Positions 1-10,700 of a DNA stretch of 64,000 bases are shown piece by piece (position 1 is the stretch's first letter; every line of letters begins with the position of its first letter). This DNA comes from JANMES01 sp038229715 (GTDB lineage Bacteria > Planctomycetota > Phycisphaerae > Tepidisphaerales > Tepidisphaeraceae), in NCBI GenBank assembly GCA_038229715.1, contig JBBROD010000012.1, positions 1 through 64,000 of the forward strand. The letters run 5' to 3'. Position numbers and translations under genes: made by a program. The notes beneath the pieces were generated by a model that worked only from the letters and a program-made list of their open reading frames with translations, was not told the DNA's origin and searched no databases.

Positions 1-1
1 C

Positions 2-1036
2 GAGTTTTTCGGTATCTCCGCTTCACTCGACATGCCGCCGTTTGCCTACATCGAGGGAAATCGGTTTACCGAAGAACTCACCGCGACCAAAAAGTTTGTC
101 CGTGAGGGGCCGGCTGCGCCTTCGTTTGAGGCAATCGACGTGCTTCCTACGCTCACGAAACGCGCGACGCAGTTTATCGCAGCACACAAGCCCCAGCCGG
201 GCAAGGAAGCCAAGCCGTTTTTCTTGTATCTGCCGCTGAATTCCCCTCACGGTCCGATCGTCCCGAACAAGCAATGGCAAGGTAAGAGCGAACTCGGCCC
301 GTACGGCGATTTCGTCATGGAAACCGATTGGGCCGTCGGCGAGGTGATGAAGGCGCTCGACGAGGCGGGTATCGCCAATTCAACGATGTTCGTCTTCACC
401 AGCGACAACGGCTGCTCCCCCATCGCCAAGCCTCACGAACTGGAAGCCAAGGGACATTTCCCCAGCGCACAGTTCCGCGGTTACAAGGCCGATATCTGGG
501 ACGGCGGGCACCGGATTCCGTACATCGTGCGGTGGCCTGATGTGGTTAAACCCGGCTCGGTCTCGGATCAAACCGTCGGCCAACTCGATCTGTTCGCGAC
601 AATGTGCCAGATCATCGGCGTGCAAAAGCCCGACACCGCCGGCGAGGACAGCGTGAGCATCCTGCCCGTACTGCGCGGCGTTCAGGACGGGCCGGTGCGG
701 GAGGCGGAAGTGCATCATTCCATGAACGGCAACTTTGCCATCCGGCAAGGGCCCTGGAAACTGGAACTCTGCGCCGGATCAGGCGGATGGGGTGAACCGA
801 AGGAGAAATCGGCGCACGAACAGAAGCTGCCCCACATCCAGTTGTACAACCTCGACAGCGACATCGGCGAAATGAAGAACCTGCAGGCCGAGCATCCTGA
901 AATCGTCGATCGCATGACCAAGCTGCTGGAGAAATACATCGCCGACGGGCGAAGCACGCCGGGGCCGAAGCAAAAAAACGACGTCGAGATCGACTTGTGG
1001 AAGTGGCCGCCGCACCCCGCTAAAGCCGGCAAGTAG
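2..1036 (+). CDS. Sulfatase (arylsulfatase A-like), 5' end missing
   Basis: This is the C-terminal two thirds of a type I sulfatase, which hydrolyses sulfate esters, probably on sulfated polysaccharides. The frame is open to the window edge, so the true start and the Cys/Ser-x-Pro-x-Arg formylglycine site lie upstream. The visible part has FLYLPLNSPHGP, a typical substrate-pocket strand and loop, and FVFTSDNGCSP, the conserved Asp-Asn-Gly of the metal site. A C-terminal subdomain follows with LYNLDSDIGEMKNL, the usual end-of-family block. A second complete sulfatase at 5837-7414 and a beta-galactosidase just downstream fit a role in polysaccharide breakdown. Export is expected but cannot be checked because the N-terminus is missing. 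The family call is firm; the substrate is unknown. Confidence 0.9.
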   Translation, partial: EFFGISASLDMPPFAYIEGNRFTEELTATKKFVREGPAAPSFEAIDVLPTLTKRATQFIAAHKPQPGKEAKPFFLYLPLNSPHGPIVPNKQWQGKSELGPYGDFVMETDWAVGEVMKALDEAGIANSTMFVFTSDNGCSPIAKPHELEAKGHFPSAQFRGYKADIWDGGHRIPYIVRWPDVVKPGSVSDQTVGQLDLFATMCQIIGVQKPDTAGEDSVSILPVLRGVQDGPVREAEVHHSMNGNFAIRQGPWKLELCAGSGGWGEPKEKSAHEQKLPHIQLYNLDSDIGEMKNLQAEHPEIVDRMTKLLEKYIADGRSTPGPKQKNDVEIDLWKWPPHPAKAGK

Positions 1037-1221
1037 TTTGACGGCGCAATGCTCCAACAGTTCGCGGAGATGACGCCCGTGATCGGCCGGTCATCGTTGC
1101 CAGCACAGCCAGAACAATCCCGACCGAGACGAGCGCGATTCCACCCGTAAAGCGGTAGGCGACTCCGCCTCGGCAAAGTGATCTTGCCGCGTACAAAATA
1201 TTCTGCGAAACTGCGTTACCT

Positions 1222-3303
1222 ATGCTTCGAAACTTCCACCCGCAGTCACGCGTCAAGACACCATTCGTCAACCAAACCGCCTTCATTCACGGTGCCGACT
1301 ACAATCCGGATCAATGGCTGTCGACTGTGCCGTCGATCATCGATCAAGACGCGAAGCTGATGCAGCAGACCGGAATCAACGCCGTGAGCGTTGGCATTTT
1401 TTCGTGGATGGCGATCGAACCTTCTGAAGGCACCTTCACTTTTGACTGGCTTGACCGGGTGATGGACAAGCAGGCATCGATCGGGAATCGCGTGATCCTT
1501 GCAACGCCTAGCGGCGCGATGCCGGCGTGGCTGGCCGAGAAATACCCTGAAGTTCGCCGCGTCGATAAGCGCGATCGACGCAATCGTTACGGCGGGCGTC
1601 ACAATCACTGCTGGTCGTCACCCGCGTATCACAAACTGGTCAGCATCATCAATACCAAGCTCGCCGAGCGGTATCGCAATCACCCGGCGCTGGCGATGTG
1701 GCATATCTCCAACGAGCTCCACGGCCACTGCTACTGCGAACTATGCCGCAAATCGTGGTTCTCTTGGCTTGAAGCGAAGTACGAAACGCTTAAAAAAATG
1801 AACGACGCGCACTGGGCATATTTCTGGGCGCACGAGGCGACCGAGTGGCGTCATGCCGAGCCGACCGATGAGGTGATGGACGGGCTGGTTCTCAACTGGA
1901 TGCGATTCACCACCCAGCAATTGATCGATTGGTATCAATTCGAGGCCGGCGTGGTTCGGCCGATCACGCCTGACGTGCCGATCACGACCAACTTCATGAC
2001 AACCATGTTCGGCTTGGATTACCAGGCGATCAGCCGGGTGGTCGACGTGGTGTCGGACGATCAGTATCCGAGCTATGACCCCGAGAATCCAGATTTCGCT
2101 AAGTCGGCTGCATACTGGTCGATGAAGGACGATTTGTATCGCTGCTTCAAACCCGATCGGACGTTCATGCTGATGGAATCGTGTCCGGGCTCGGTTCAGT
2201 GGCGCACGCCGCAGAAGTTGAAGCGTCCGGGCGTGCATCGATTGGAAATGTTGCAGGCGATCGCACACGGCGCGGATGGAACGTGCTACTTCCAGTTCCG
2301 TTCCGGCCGCGGGTCGATGGAGAAATTGCACGGATCGGTTGTCGAGCATTGGGATACCGAGCGACACAAAGAGACGCGCCGCTACAAGGAACTCCGTTCG
2401 TATTCTGACACTTTGGATCGAATCAAGCCCGTGTTGGGCACGCTAAAAAAGGCGCAAGTCGCGATCGTTTACGATTGGGAAAGCCGCTGGGGCCAGCAGT
2501 TTTCGGGCGGCACGGGGATCGATTCAGGCTCATGGTCAAACCGCGGGCGGCACTATTACGACGAGATCGCCGTTGAACAGTATGAAATGTTCTGGCAGCG
2601 CGGGATTCCGGTGGACGTGATCTCTAACGATCGCGACCTGTCAACGTATTCACTCGTCATTCTTCCCATGCACTGGCTGATGACGCCCGAGTTTGCAGAC
2701 AAGTTGCGAAAGTACGTACACGCCGGCGGTACGCTCGTGTCGACGTGGGATACCGCGATGGCGACGACCGACAACCTGATGCTCCTTGGCGGCTGGCCCG
2801 GCGAGGGGCTTGGCGAACTGTTCGGGTTGTGGGTCGAAGAAATCGACCGCCTCGCGTTCGGCACGCCGCGGGCGATTGCCGGGATTGCCGGCTCCGGGGG
2901 TGATGTCGCTGCACAGATTCACCTGACCGGCGCAACGGCGATCGCGACATTCGCCGAAGATTTTTACACCGGGCAACCCGCCGTCACGCATCACCCGTTC
3001 GGCAAGGGGAAGACTTATTTCCTGGGTACGCGTCTCGACATCACCGCCCGTAACGCGCTGTATAGCCGGATCATCCAAGAGACCCGATGCGAGCCGATCC
3101 TGCCCGGCGAACTACCGCCTGGCGTGACCGTTCAGGTGCGCGGCGCGGGAGATGAGACGTTCCTCTTCCTGCTCAATTTCTCGCGAAAATCCGGCACGGT
3201 CTCGATCGGATCGCATAAGCTCACCGATATGGATACCGGCCGTTTGTACGAGCGAGCAATCGAGCTTGAACCTCTCGCGGCCCGCGTATTCCGAATGTCG
3301 TAA
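1222..3303 (+). CDS. GH42 beta-galactosidase
   Basis: This is a 693-residue glycoside hydrolase family 42 enzyme that removes beta-galactosyl residues. The catalytic barrel starts at about residue 22 (GADYNPDQWL). The general acid/base is Glu165 in HISNELHG and the likely nucleophile is Glu319 in FMLMESCPG. Cys130, Cys170, Cys172 and Cys175 match the structural zinc site known in GH42 enzymes. A trimerisation/flavodoxin-like domain follows (about 440-600), then a C-terminal beta domain. Length is normal for the family. No signal peptide is visible, so it is probably cytoplasmic and acts on imported oligosaccharides. The ATG at 1222 has no strong ribosome-binding site. The gene lies between two sulfatases in the polysaccharide-degradation region. 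Confidence 0.92.
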   Translation: MLRNFHPQSRVKTPFVNQTAFIHGADYNPDQWLSTVPSIIDQDAKLMQQTGINAVSVGIFSWMAIEPSEGTFTFDWLDRVMDKQASIGNRVILATPSGAMPAWLAEKYPEVRRVDKRDRRNRYGGRHNHCWSSPAYHKLVSIINTKLAERYRNHPALAMWHISNELHGHCYCELCRKSWFSWLEAKYETLKKMNDAHWAYFWAHEATEWRHAEPTDEVMDGLVLNWMRFTTQQLIDWYQFEAGVVRPITPDVPITTNFMTTMFGLDYQAISRVVDVVSDDQYPSYDPENPDFAKSAAYWSMKDDLYRCFKPDRTFMLMESCPGSVQWRTPQKLKRPGVHRLEMLQAIAHGADGTCYFQFRSGRGSMEKLHGSVVEHWDTERHKETRRYKELRSYSDTLDRIKPVLGTLKKAQVAIVYDWESRWGQQFSGGTGIDSGSWSNRGRHYYDEIAVEQYEMFWQRGIPVDVISNDRDLSTYSLVILPMHWLMTPEFADKLRKYVHAGGTLVSTWDTAMATTDNLMLLGGWPGEGLGELFGLWVEEIDRLAFGTPRAIAGIAGSGGDVAAQIHLTGATAIATFAEDFYTGQPAVTHHPFGKGKTYFLGTRLDITARNALYSRIIQETRCEPILPGELPPGVTVQVRGAGDETFLFLLNFSRKSGTVSIGSHKLTDMDTGRLYERAIELEPLAARVFRMS

Positions 3304-3396
3304 CGGCTGGCTGCGAATGCGTACCCGTTCATCTGCGATCGCCGAAGCGCATTCGGCCGTCGCTTCAACACGCTTCCCAGCCAAAGCAAAATAAAC

Positions 3397-3444
3397 CGAG
3401 CCTGACCGCGCCCGCAATCACGGGGTAGGTCAGGCTCGATTTTT
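3397..3444. terminator. Rho-independent terminator, probably bidirectional
   Basis: An 11-bp perfect stem (3397-3407 with 3428-3438, arms CGAGCCTGACC/GGTCAGGCTCG) and a 20-nt loop are followed by ATTTTT on the plus strand. A-rich sequence (3388-3395) precedes the left arm, so the reverse transcript also ends in U residues. It sits between the convergent GH42 and transglutaminase-like genes and can serve both. Confidence 0.8.
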
Positions 3445-3466
3445 CGACATCAGGCGAGTCGCCGAC

Positions 3467-5608
3467 TCACTTCACCGGCGTAAGCGTGAAGTCCTTAATC
3501 GTCAGACCCTTCACCGGCTCCTTACGCGAGAAGCGAAGGACATTCTTGCCCTTCGTCAGCGTGACTTCGACCGCAGGCGTCTTGTCCCACATTCCAACGG
3601 TGTACGGCACAGCGATGTCGGTCGGCTCACTGGCGCCGTTGGCAGCGACAAACAGGTGTTGATCGGCGCTGGTGGTAACCACGCGAGAGGTCAGGGCATA
3701 CTTTCCGTCCGCCGGGGCGTCGAACGTGTATTCGAAGTCCTCGGGTGCTCCGGTCCGCTGATAGTGCAACTGCATGCCGCCCAACTTGCTCGGCATAAAG
3801 CGGATCCTGCCGGTGCTGTTGGTCGGCTTGCTGGACGCCACCGCGGGGATATTTATCACGCCGTCAGCACCGACGGTAACCTGGCGGTCCGCATCGGTCA
3901 TCTTGACCGCTTTGATATCTTCCTTCTCGGCGGATTCGTTCGCTTCGCCGAGGTCCGTGCCGACGGCTTCTAGCGTCTTGGACTTGGATTCCTTGATGAT
4001 TTCCTGGCGACGACCCAAGGCGGCGACATTCCAGAAGCCCTTGGCGCTGTCCTTCCCAGACATGCCGTACGACCACTTCTCGCCGAGGACGTCAGAGATC
4101 CACTTGGCACGTTGTACTTCGATGAAAGCTTCGGGAACCTCTCTGGCTTGCGACACTTCGAGGAAATTAAGGTCATCGCCGTAGACGAGTTTGGTGGAAC
4201 CCGAACCCCATCCAGCGCCGAGGTTGATCACCCAGCCCTTCGGGGTCCAGTGTGCAATCGCTGCGTGTCCGGGTTGCGGGTGTGCAATGGCCGGGATGCC
4301 GAATGCACGCAGGATGAACCCGCCGAACCAAGCGCGCCGCCCGCACACGCCGCCGTTGCTGATGATGTTTTGGAATTCCTGCAGCGAAGCACGGTCATCC
4401 TTCACGTTCTGCGAACCGTATTGCACTTCGGTCTTGACCGATTCCACGTAGCGCCAGCGATAGTCCAACTTGGCGACTTCATCCGGACGATAGTTGTGCA
4501 GCATCTGACGACCCCAGGCCATAATCTCATCCGGGGAAGCGTCGTTCAATGCGTAGCGATATTCCCAAGTCGTCAAATCCTTAAACGCGGCGTCCAGTTC
4601 GCCGTCCAGAAAAGCCTTTTCGTACGCAAGATATCGCTTGACGGGATCGACCGTCGACGGAGCGTCAGTCTTTTCGCTCGGATTTTTCTGCGTGAGCGGA
4701 ACAGCGAATTCCAAAGCGATGGCCAGCGCCATCCGCTGGAAGTTACCGCCGGCAGCCTTGGGGCTGGCATTTTGGATGTCGGTGTAGATCTGCATGGCCT
4801 GCCCGAACTTGCCGCCGTTAGGGCCGTCGGCGAGCAGCATCTGCATCACGAGGTCTTCGTCGGCAAGGAGCTTGTTGACCAATGCTTCCTGTTCCGGGCC
4901 CTGCGAAGCGAATTCAGCCAACCCTCGCGGCGTGGCGCCGAAGAGGACTTCGAACCTGATCAACTTCGAGTCCAGCACGTTGCTTCCCATGAACGTCTTG
5001 GGATTCAGGGCGTCCAACGCCTTCTCTGAATTTGCATGAGCCTCAGCCAAAACCGCCTTGGCCGCGTCACGATTCTTGGTGAGCTCCGGCTCGCTCTGTT
5101 TCGCTTTCACAAGCGCCTCTTCACGTTCCTTGAGCGCGGCGATGCCCGCGTCCCGGCGATTTGTCTGAATGGTGATCGTCTTTTGCGCGGCATCGCGGTC
5201 GGCGTCGGCGGTCGCGTTCTTCAAAAGCTCCTGCGCTTTGGCAATTTGATTTTCGGAGTCTTTAATCCACCAATGTGCATGGCCGATCAGACCAGACGCT
5301 TTGTTGAGATCTGCGAATGATTTCTGAGCGTCGTCGAGCTTGGCTTCAGCCGCCAACTCGGTTGCGTGGGCCTTGAGGTAGGCGTCCTTCTGTTGGTCGT
5401 TGATTTTAGGAAGAGCCGCAGTGATCTGACTGCGCAAGTCCGCGAGCATGGCCGCGTAACTGGCTTCGAGCTTTTGCCCTTCTGCCGGCAGCGGTGCGGT
5501 CGGGGTTTGCGGGGCAGCTTTGTTGGCGGCAAATGCCACGCCGGAACCTACCACAAAGCTCGTTCCCAGCGCCATCGCCAATGCCCAATGTCGTACCTGT
5601 TTGTTCAT
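3467..5608 (-). CDS. Secreted transglutaminase-like protein with coiled coil and C-terminal beta domain
   Basis: The protein has 713 residues from the ATG at 5608, which has AAAGGA just upstream; an in-frame TTG six codons earlier overlaps that site and is less likely. Residues 1-28 form a signal peptide (MNKQVRHWALAMALG, cleavage near AFAA). Residues about 45-200 are Ala/Lys/Glu-rich and predicted helical or coiled coil. A transglutaminase-like core follows: Cys422 in GGVCGRRAWFGGFIL, then GIPA, then HAAIAHW (His448/His453) and GWVINLGAG. The position where family members usually have Asp is Asn462. The last 120 residues look like a carbohydrate-binding-type beta sandwich. The export signal puts it in the periplasm or outside. 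Catalytic activity is uncertain because of the Asn. The function is unknown; protein cross-linking or peptidase activity is only a family-based guess. Confidence 0.6.
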   Translation of the reverse strand: MNKQVRHWALAMALGTSFVVGSGVAFAANKAAPQTPTAPLPAEGQKLEASYAAMLADLRSQITAALPKINDQQKDAYLKAHATELAAEAKLDDAQKSFADLNKASGLIGHAHWWIKDSENQIAKAQELLKNATADADRDAAQKTITIQTNRRDAGIAALKEREEALVKAKQSEPELTKNRDAAKAVLAEAHANSEKALDALNPKTFMGSNVLDSKLIRFEVLFGATPRGLAEFASQGPEQEALVNKLLADEDLVMQMLLADGPNGGKFGQAMQIYTDIQNASPKAAGGNFQRMALAIALEFAVPLTQKNPSEKTDAPSTVDPVKRYLAYEKAFLDGELDAAFKDLTTWEYRYALNDASPDEIMAWGRQMLHNYRPDEVAKLDYRWRYVESVKTEVQYGSQNVKDDRASLQEFQNIISNGGVCGRRAWFGGFILRAFGIPAIAHPQPGHAAIAHWTPKGWVINLGAGWGSGSTKLVYGDDLNFLEVSQAREVPEAFIEVQRAKWISDVLGEKWSYGMSGKDSAKGFWNVAALGRRQEIIKESKSKTLEAVGTDLGEANESAEKEDIKAVKMTDADRQVTVGADGVINIPAVASSKPTNSTGRIRFMPSKLGGMQLHYQRTGAPEDFEYTFDAPADGKYALTSRVVTTSADQHLFVAANGASEPTDIAVPYTVGMWDKTPAVEVTLTKGKNVLRFSRKEPVKGLTIKDFTLTPVK

Positions 5609-5836
5609 GATCTCATATCCTTTCAAGCCGTGACCGGCCCCCAGTTTAACCGCGTTGCACCTACCTAATTGTCGGCGGGCACTCTCATAAACAATTGATA
5701 GTCATGCACGTTGCTCCGAGGATCGTACTTAATTGCGACAATCAGTGACGGGTTTCTACAGGGAGCCCTCTTTACGCGTTTCCAAGCGGTTGCGCGTGCC
5801 GGGGGTCGATCAACTTCGGACATCGCGGCCGATCGC

Positions 5837-7414
5837 TCACTCTTTTCGATCGCCCTTTGGCCGAGCGTTGGGGTTGTAATCGGGGTTGCGGACAGGAATG
5901 ACGGCGTCGGTGTCTTTCAGAAAACCGCTGATGAGTTCGTTCATTTCGCGAACGGTGTCTGCCCGGTCCGTCGCAAGGTTTTTCGTCTCTCCGATGTCGT
6001 TCTTGAGGTCGTACAGCTCAAGCCGATCGCTGCCGTCGGCGTTGTCGGCGAAGAAACGGATGAGTTTCAAATCGCCTTTCCGGACGTAGGTGCTGGGCTG
6101 GAATCCTGGAATCCCTTTCGCCTGGCCATCACTTCCGTGCGGAAAATGGCAGAAGACACGGTCGCGCACCAGGCCCTTACCAAGCAGCGTGGGCGTTTGG
6201 TCGATCCCGTCCAGTTTCAAATCGGATTTCGGTTTCAGCCCCGCCATCGTAAGTAACGTTGGATGCCAATCGGTGCTTTGCAACAGCGAATCGTTGGTCG
6301 TGTCGGGCTTGGTCTTGCCCGGCCAAATCACGACGCACGCCTCGCGCGTGCCGCCTTCGTAGATCGACGCTTTGCCACTGCGGAGCGGCGCGTTGCTCGT
6401 AGCGGGCATCTCGGTGAAGCCTTCGGGATCGGTTGTTTTGGGCAGATAGGACCATCCGCCGTTATCGGAGAAAAATACGATGATGGTTCGGTCGGCAATC
6501 CCGGCTTCGTCCACGGCGTTTAGAATATTACCTACGCCGTCGTCCAGACTTTTGACCATCGCCGCGTACAGCGGATTGTGCTGCGGGTTGTTGGGGTCGG
6601 TCTTGGACTGAAAATACTTGACGTAATCAGGTCGCGCGTTCCACGGCGAATGCACGGAGAACGCCCAATAGTTCACAAAAAACGGACGATCTTTATTCGC
6701 GAGGATGTATTTCGCCGCCTCCTGCGACATTCGATCTTCGATATGCGTTCCCTTGGGCGCTTGGATTGCCGGGTCGTTGATAAATTTCCACGGCGCCAGA
6801 TACCCAGACCCCGGCCCGGCCGCCTGGGGAGTGTGTGGGAAATCAAATTCAAAACCCTGATCCTTCGGCTCATATTTATCTTCCGGATTCCCCTTCCGGT
6901 CGAATCCCAAGTGCCACTTGCCAAAATGCGCGGTCTTGTACCCTGCTTCCTTAAACGCCTCTGCCAGTGTGAAGTATTCTGGCTTCAATCGCGTAATGCT
7001 ATCTGCATTGATCGCCTTAAAGGTCGGATTGTGCCCGCCGAGTTTCTTTTCCAGTTGAACCTGAGGCAAGTGGCAGACCGGGGAAGTAATCCCGATCCGA
7101 GCCGGGTAAAGGCCGGTCAAAATGCTGGCCCGGGTCGGCGAGCAGAGCGGGCTGGCAGCGTACGCCTGCGAGAAGCGTACCCCGCGGGCCGCCAGTCGGT
7201 CGATGTTCGGCGTTTCGTAGTAGGTGCTTCCGAAACAATGGACATCGTGTGCACCGAGATCGTCGGCAAGGATGAATACAATGTTGGGTTGAACGATTTC
7301 TTTGTTAGGCGTCAGCCGCTGTGCCGCCGCGATGCGAAAACCCAACATGCATACCGCCACGACGGCAGAAGCAGCCCGCAGCGCACCCTGCCGATTCCAT
7401 TGAATATCCATCAT
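5837..7414 (-). CDS. Sulfatase (arylsulfatase, Cys type)
   Basis: This is a complete 525-residue sulfatase with an N-terminal signal-like segment (SAVVAVCMLGFRIAAA). Metal ligands are in FILADDLGAHD (Asp51/Asp52). The formylglycine site is Cys91 in CSPTRASILTG, the Cys-x-Pro-x-Arg form that a formylglycine-generating enzyme or anSME converts. VFFSDNGGWS supplies the conserved Asp-Asn-Gly block, and the C-terminal ELYDLKNDIGETKNLA block is typical. Export suggests removal of sulfate from an extracellular or periplasmic polysaccharide. No maturase gene is visible in the window. It is transcribed away from the esterase gene at 7775 across a 360-bp intergenic region. The start could be either of two adjacent Met codons. 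Confidence 0.92.
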   Translation of the reverse strand: MMDIQWNRQGALRAASAVVAVCMLGFRIAAAQRLTPNKEIVQPNIVFILADDLGAHDVHCFGSTYYETPNIDRLAARGVRFSQAYAASPLCSPTRASILTGLYPARIGITSPVCHLPQVQLEKKLGGHNPTFKAINADSITRLKPEYFTLAEAFKEAGYKTAHFGKWHLGFDRKGNPEDKYEPKDQGFEFDFPHTPQAAGPGSGYLAPWKFINDPAIQAPKGTHIEDRMSQEAAKYILANKDRPFFVNYWAFSVHSPWNARPDYVKYFQSKTDPNNPQHNPLYAAMVKSLDDGVGNILNAVDEAGIADRTIIVFFSDNGGWSYLPKTTDPEGFTEMPATSNAPLRSGKASIYEGGTREACVVIWPGKTKPDTTNDSLLQSTDWHPTLLTMAGLKPKSDLKLDGIDQTPTLLGKGLVRDRVFCHFPHGSDGQAKGIPGFQPSTYVRKGDLKLIRFFADNADGSDRLELYDLKNDIGETKNLATDRADTVREMNELISGFLKDTDAVIPVRNPDYNPNARPKGDRKE

Positions 7415-7774
7415 TGAGGCACCAGTTCGTCTTCGTTCCCATTCTTCGCGCCAGAATACACGCGACGACGAATGGAAGTGGCATTGATCGATAAAGTTCT
7501 ATTCCGCCAATAAACCCGCCGACCATCGACCGGCTTGGATGTCGCAAATTGTAATCAAGTTCTAACTATTGCAAGGACATGATTATATTTAGCCGCCATC
7601 ACGCGCATTCACGCCACCTATGGATCGAATCGTGCCCAATGCGAAATAGTGTCGCAATAGACGTTGAGATTTGTCGCATAAACGCAGGTTGCTCGCGTGA
7701 ACATTGTTCGCCGGTAGCGGTATACAAAGGATCAATCGATTTTCTCGACACTGCGACCGACTCGAAAGGAAACC
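7415..7774. other. 360-bp divergent intergenic region
   Basis: No open frame here looks coding. The region must hold the promoters of the divergent sulfatase and esterase genes, but I cannot assign a clear -35/-10 pair. The heptamer TGTCGCA occurs three times (about 7540, 7650 and 7672), and related TCGCAATT sequences lie upstream of other genes in the window. AAAGGA before the ATG at 7775 is the downstream gene's ribosome-binding site. Confidence 0.4.
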
Positions 7775-10700
7775 ATGATTTGCGGACGATCGCGAACCCT
7801 CACGTGGCTGGTTCTCATCCTGATTACATTCATCCCGTGGAGCATTGCAATGGCCGCCAAAGAGAAGGCGGCTGAAGTGGTGAAGCCTGAAATTGAACTG
7901 GGCGCGCCATTCGCCGACAACGCCGTTCTCCAGCGAAACACGGCTGTGCCGGTGTGGGGATGGTGCAAGCCCGGAGTGACCGCCACCGTTTCGTTCGCCG
8001 GTCAATCCAAAACCGCCACCGCCGATGAGCGAGGAAAGTGGATGGTGCGGCTGGATCCCTTGACCGCTTCATATAAGCCCGAAACGTTGACGATCAAGAC
8101 GTCGGAAGGAAAAGAGCGGACGATCAAGAACGTCCTCGTCGGCGAAGTGTGGTTCGCGTCTGGGCAGTCGAATATGCAGTGGGTCGCCGCCAAGTCCTCG
8201 TGCGCGAAGCTGGAGATTAAACCTCATGACGGCGTAGCGCCCATCCGTGAGTTTCAAGTGACCAGTTGCTACGCCCAGCTGTTCCCCATCGAGCACGCCA
8301 CGGGCGAATGGAAAAACGGCACTTACGGTGAGTACAGTGCGATCGCACTTTCCTTTGCCAACACGCTGCAGCAGGAGCTTGACGTTCCGATCGGCATTTT
8401 GAACTGCTCGTTCAGCCAGACACAGATTCAAGCGTGGACCCCACGAGAAGGCTTCCGCGACGGGAAAGATGACTACACCAAGGCGATCTATCAGAACATT
8501 CTGGAGAGCGATCCGCGAACTCCCGAGCACAAAGCGGCCTGGGAGAAGTACTATCAATCAGTAGAAGGCACCTTGAAGGAGAACGCCACGCGGGTTGAAA
8601 AGGGCGAAGCCGCCCAGCCGATCCCGAGTCCCACGCCGGGGAACCTCCACGACAATCGCGACCCGACCTGGCTGTTCAATGCCCGCCTGAATCCCGTCAT
8701 TCCCTACGCAGTCCACGGCGCGATCTGGAACCAGGGCTACGCCAACATGAGCGAAGGGTTTAACTATTACAACAATCTCCACAGCCTGATCCGCGGCTGG
8801 CGGATTGCGTGGGACAGACCGGAACTTCCGGTTTACTTCCATCAATTCTACACCGCCGGCGACGGAAGCCCGTTGCCCGCGATCGGCGGTGCTAACGACA
8901 TGCGATTCGCAACCTGGCTCGCACGCGACATCCCACATACCGGAATGGCCAGCCAGATCGATATCGGCGGCGCGATCCACTATCGCGGCAAAGCTTTGCC
9001 CGGGCTCAGGCTCGCGCTGCAGGCGTTGAAACACGAGTATCCCGACACCATCCTCCGACAAATACAAGGTGGGCCGGCATTGACTAACGGCGTCGGCGGA
9101 AAGGCAGCTGACCTCATTGCTGATGGGCCGATGTTTAAGTCGTACACGGTCGATGGCAATAAGCTGATCGTCACGCTCGAACACGCTGGCGGCGGCTTGG
9201 TCGTCGCGGAAACCAAAACCAGCACGCATGAAGGGGAAAAGGACGGCTTTGAAAGGCCAATCGTCATTCCCGACGGCGAATCGCAGGTCAAACTATTCTA
9301 CCTCGCCGATGAAAAACGAGTGTGGCATCCCGCGACGATGAAAATCGACGGCGACAAGGTCATCCTGACCGCCGCCGGTGTTGCCTCGCCGCGCGGCGTT
9401 TCGTACGCTTCCGGGGGTATCGCTTGGCTGCCCAACCTGTATAACGCAGCAATGCTTCCGACGACGCCGTTCATCTACTACGACCAGAAGATGGTGACGG
9501 CGCAATCTTGGCCGGACCAGCATTTGCAAATCGCCGGTGAGGAAGCAGCACCCAACGTCTCTCAGCTTGAATACTTGCTGGGGAGGCTGCCGATTCTTTC
9601 ATCGCAGTTTCGAGACAATGCGGTGTTGCAATCCGGCGAGCCAGTCATCATCTGGGGCGCGGCCGCACAGGGTTATTTGAAGGATATTCCTGATGACGCA
9701 GTCATTCGATTCAGTTTTAACGGAGTAAAGACATCGTTTCCGATCAACAAGACCGGCCCGAACGTCGTGAAGTTGTCGCCGGACGAAACCCGACGCGGGG
9801 ACGAAGGACTTGAATGGCAGGTCACCCTGCCGCCCATGCCGGCCAGCAGCGAACCCAAAACGCTCACCGTTGAACTATTGATCGGCGAAAAGGTGATGCA
9901 GCAACGCATTTGCAAGAACATCGTCATCGGCGACGTTTGGTACGTCTCCCTGCCGGGCATGGCCGCCGAGAAAGCCAAGAAGACAGCAGCTGCAGAAGAA
10001 GTAGTTGTAGCCCCAATGGGCGATGTTCGAGTGATGACGCGCGGCTCAAAGTCGTCGACGATGAATTATCCATCCCGCTATACCGTATCGGTTTCAGAGA
10101 ACCCTGACAGCCGTTTCGGCGCTGATTGGAATTCCGCCGGCGACAGTTTGGCCGGTTTCCTGGGCAAGCAGATTTACGCCCGCACTAAGCAGCCGGTGGG
10201 GATCATCTGCATGCAGAACTCCGCGGGTAAGGAAGAGGTGAATCCGTCCCTTAAGAGCTGGATTCCATTCATCGGTCTTAAGGATGCGCCAAGCCTGATG
10301 TCCGATTACAAGACGCTTGCCGCCGTCTCGCCGGGCAATGCGTTCTTCGACGCGAACGCCCGCCGTTACGTTGATGCATGGAAGGTGTACTGGTCGGATT
10401 ACATTCCGACGATGATCGAGACCAAGGCGATTCCAGACGGCGTAGCGTGGGGTACGTATCCGAAATTGTCGTCCGAAGCCAAAACAGAGGCCTCGCAATC
10501 CTACAACTTGATGACGCACTCGTTCACGCCTACGGCATTGAAGGGAATCATCTTCGTCACGGGTCCTGACATGTTTACCGAAGATCAGGGCGCCAACTTT
10601 GGGGAACAGTTGTCAGCTTTGGCCAACTGCTGGCGTACCCGGTTTAGATCTCCAAAGGCGAGATTCTTTTTCACCGTCCCAGACAAGAAACTCGCGCCCA

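Noticed and set aside
1020..1286. Minus-strand frame with a hydrophobic stretch (ITGGIALVSVGIVLAVLA-like) near 1100-1160
   Set aside because: Short, overlaps the starts and ends of both neighbours, and has no ribosome-binding site or family. It could be a relic, but this cannot be supported.
4112..5029. 305-codon open frame on the plus strand
   Set aside because: It lies antisense inside the transglutaminase-like gene, lacks family features, and the opposite frame has a signal peptide and coherent domains.
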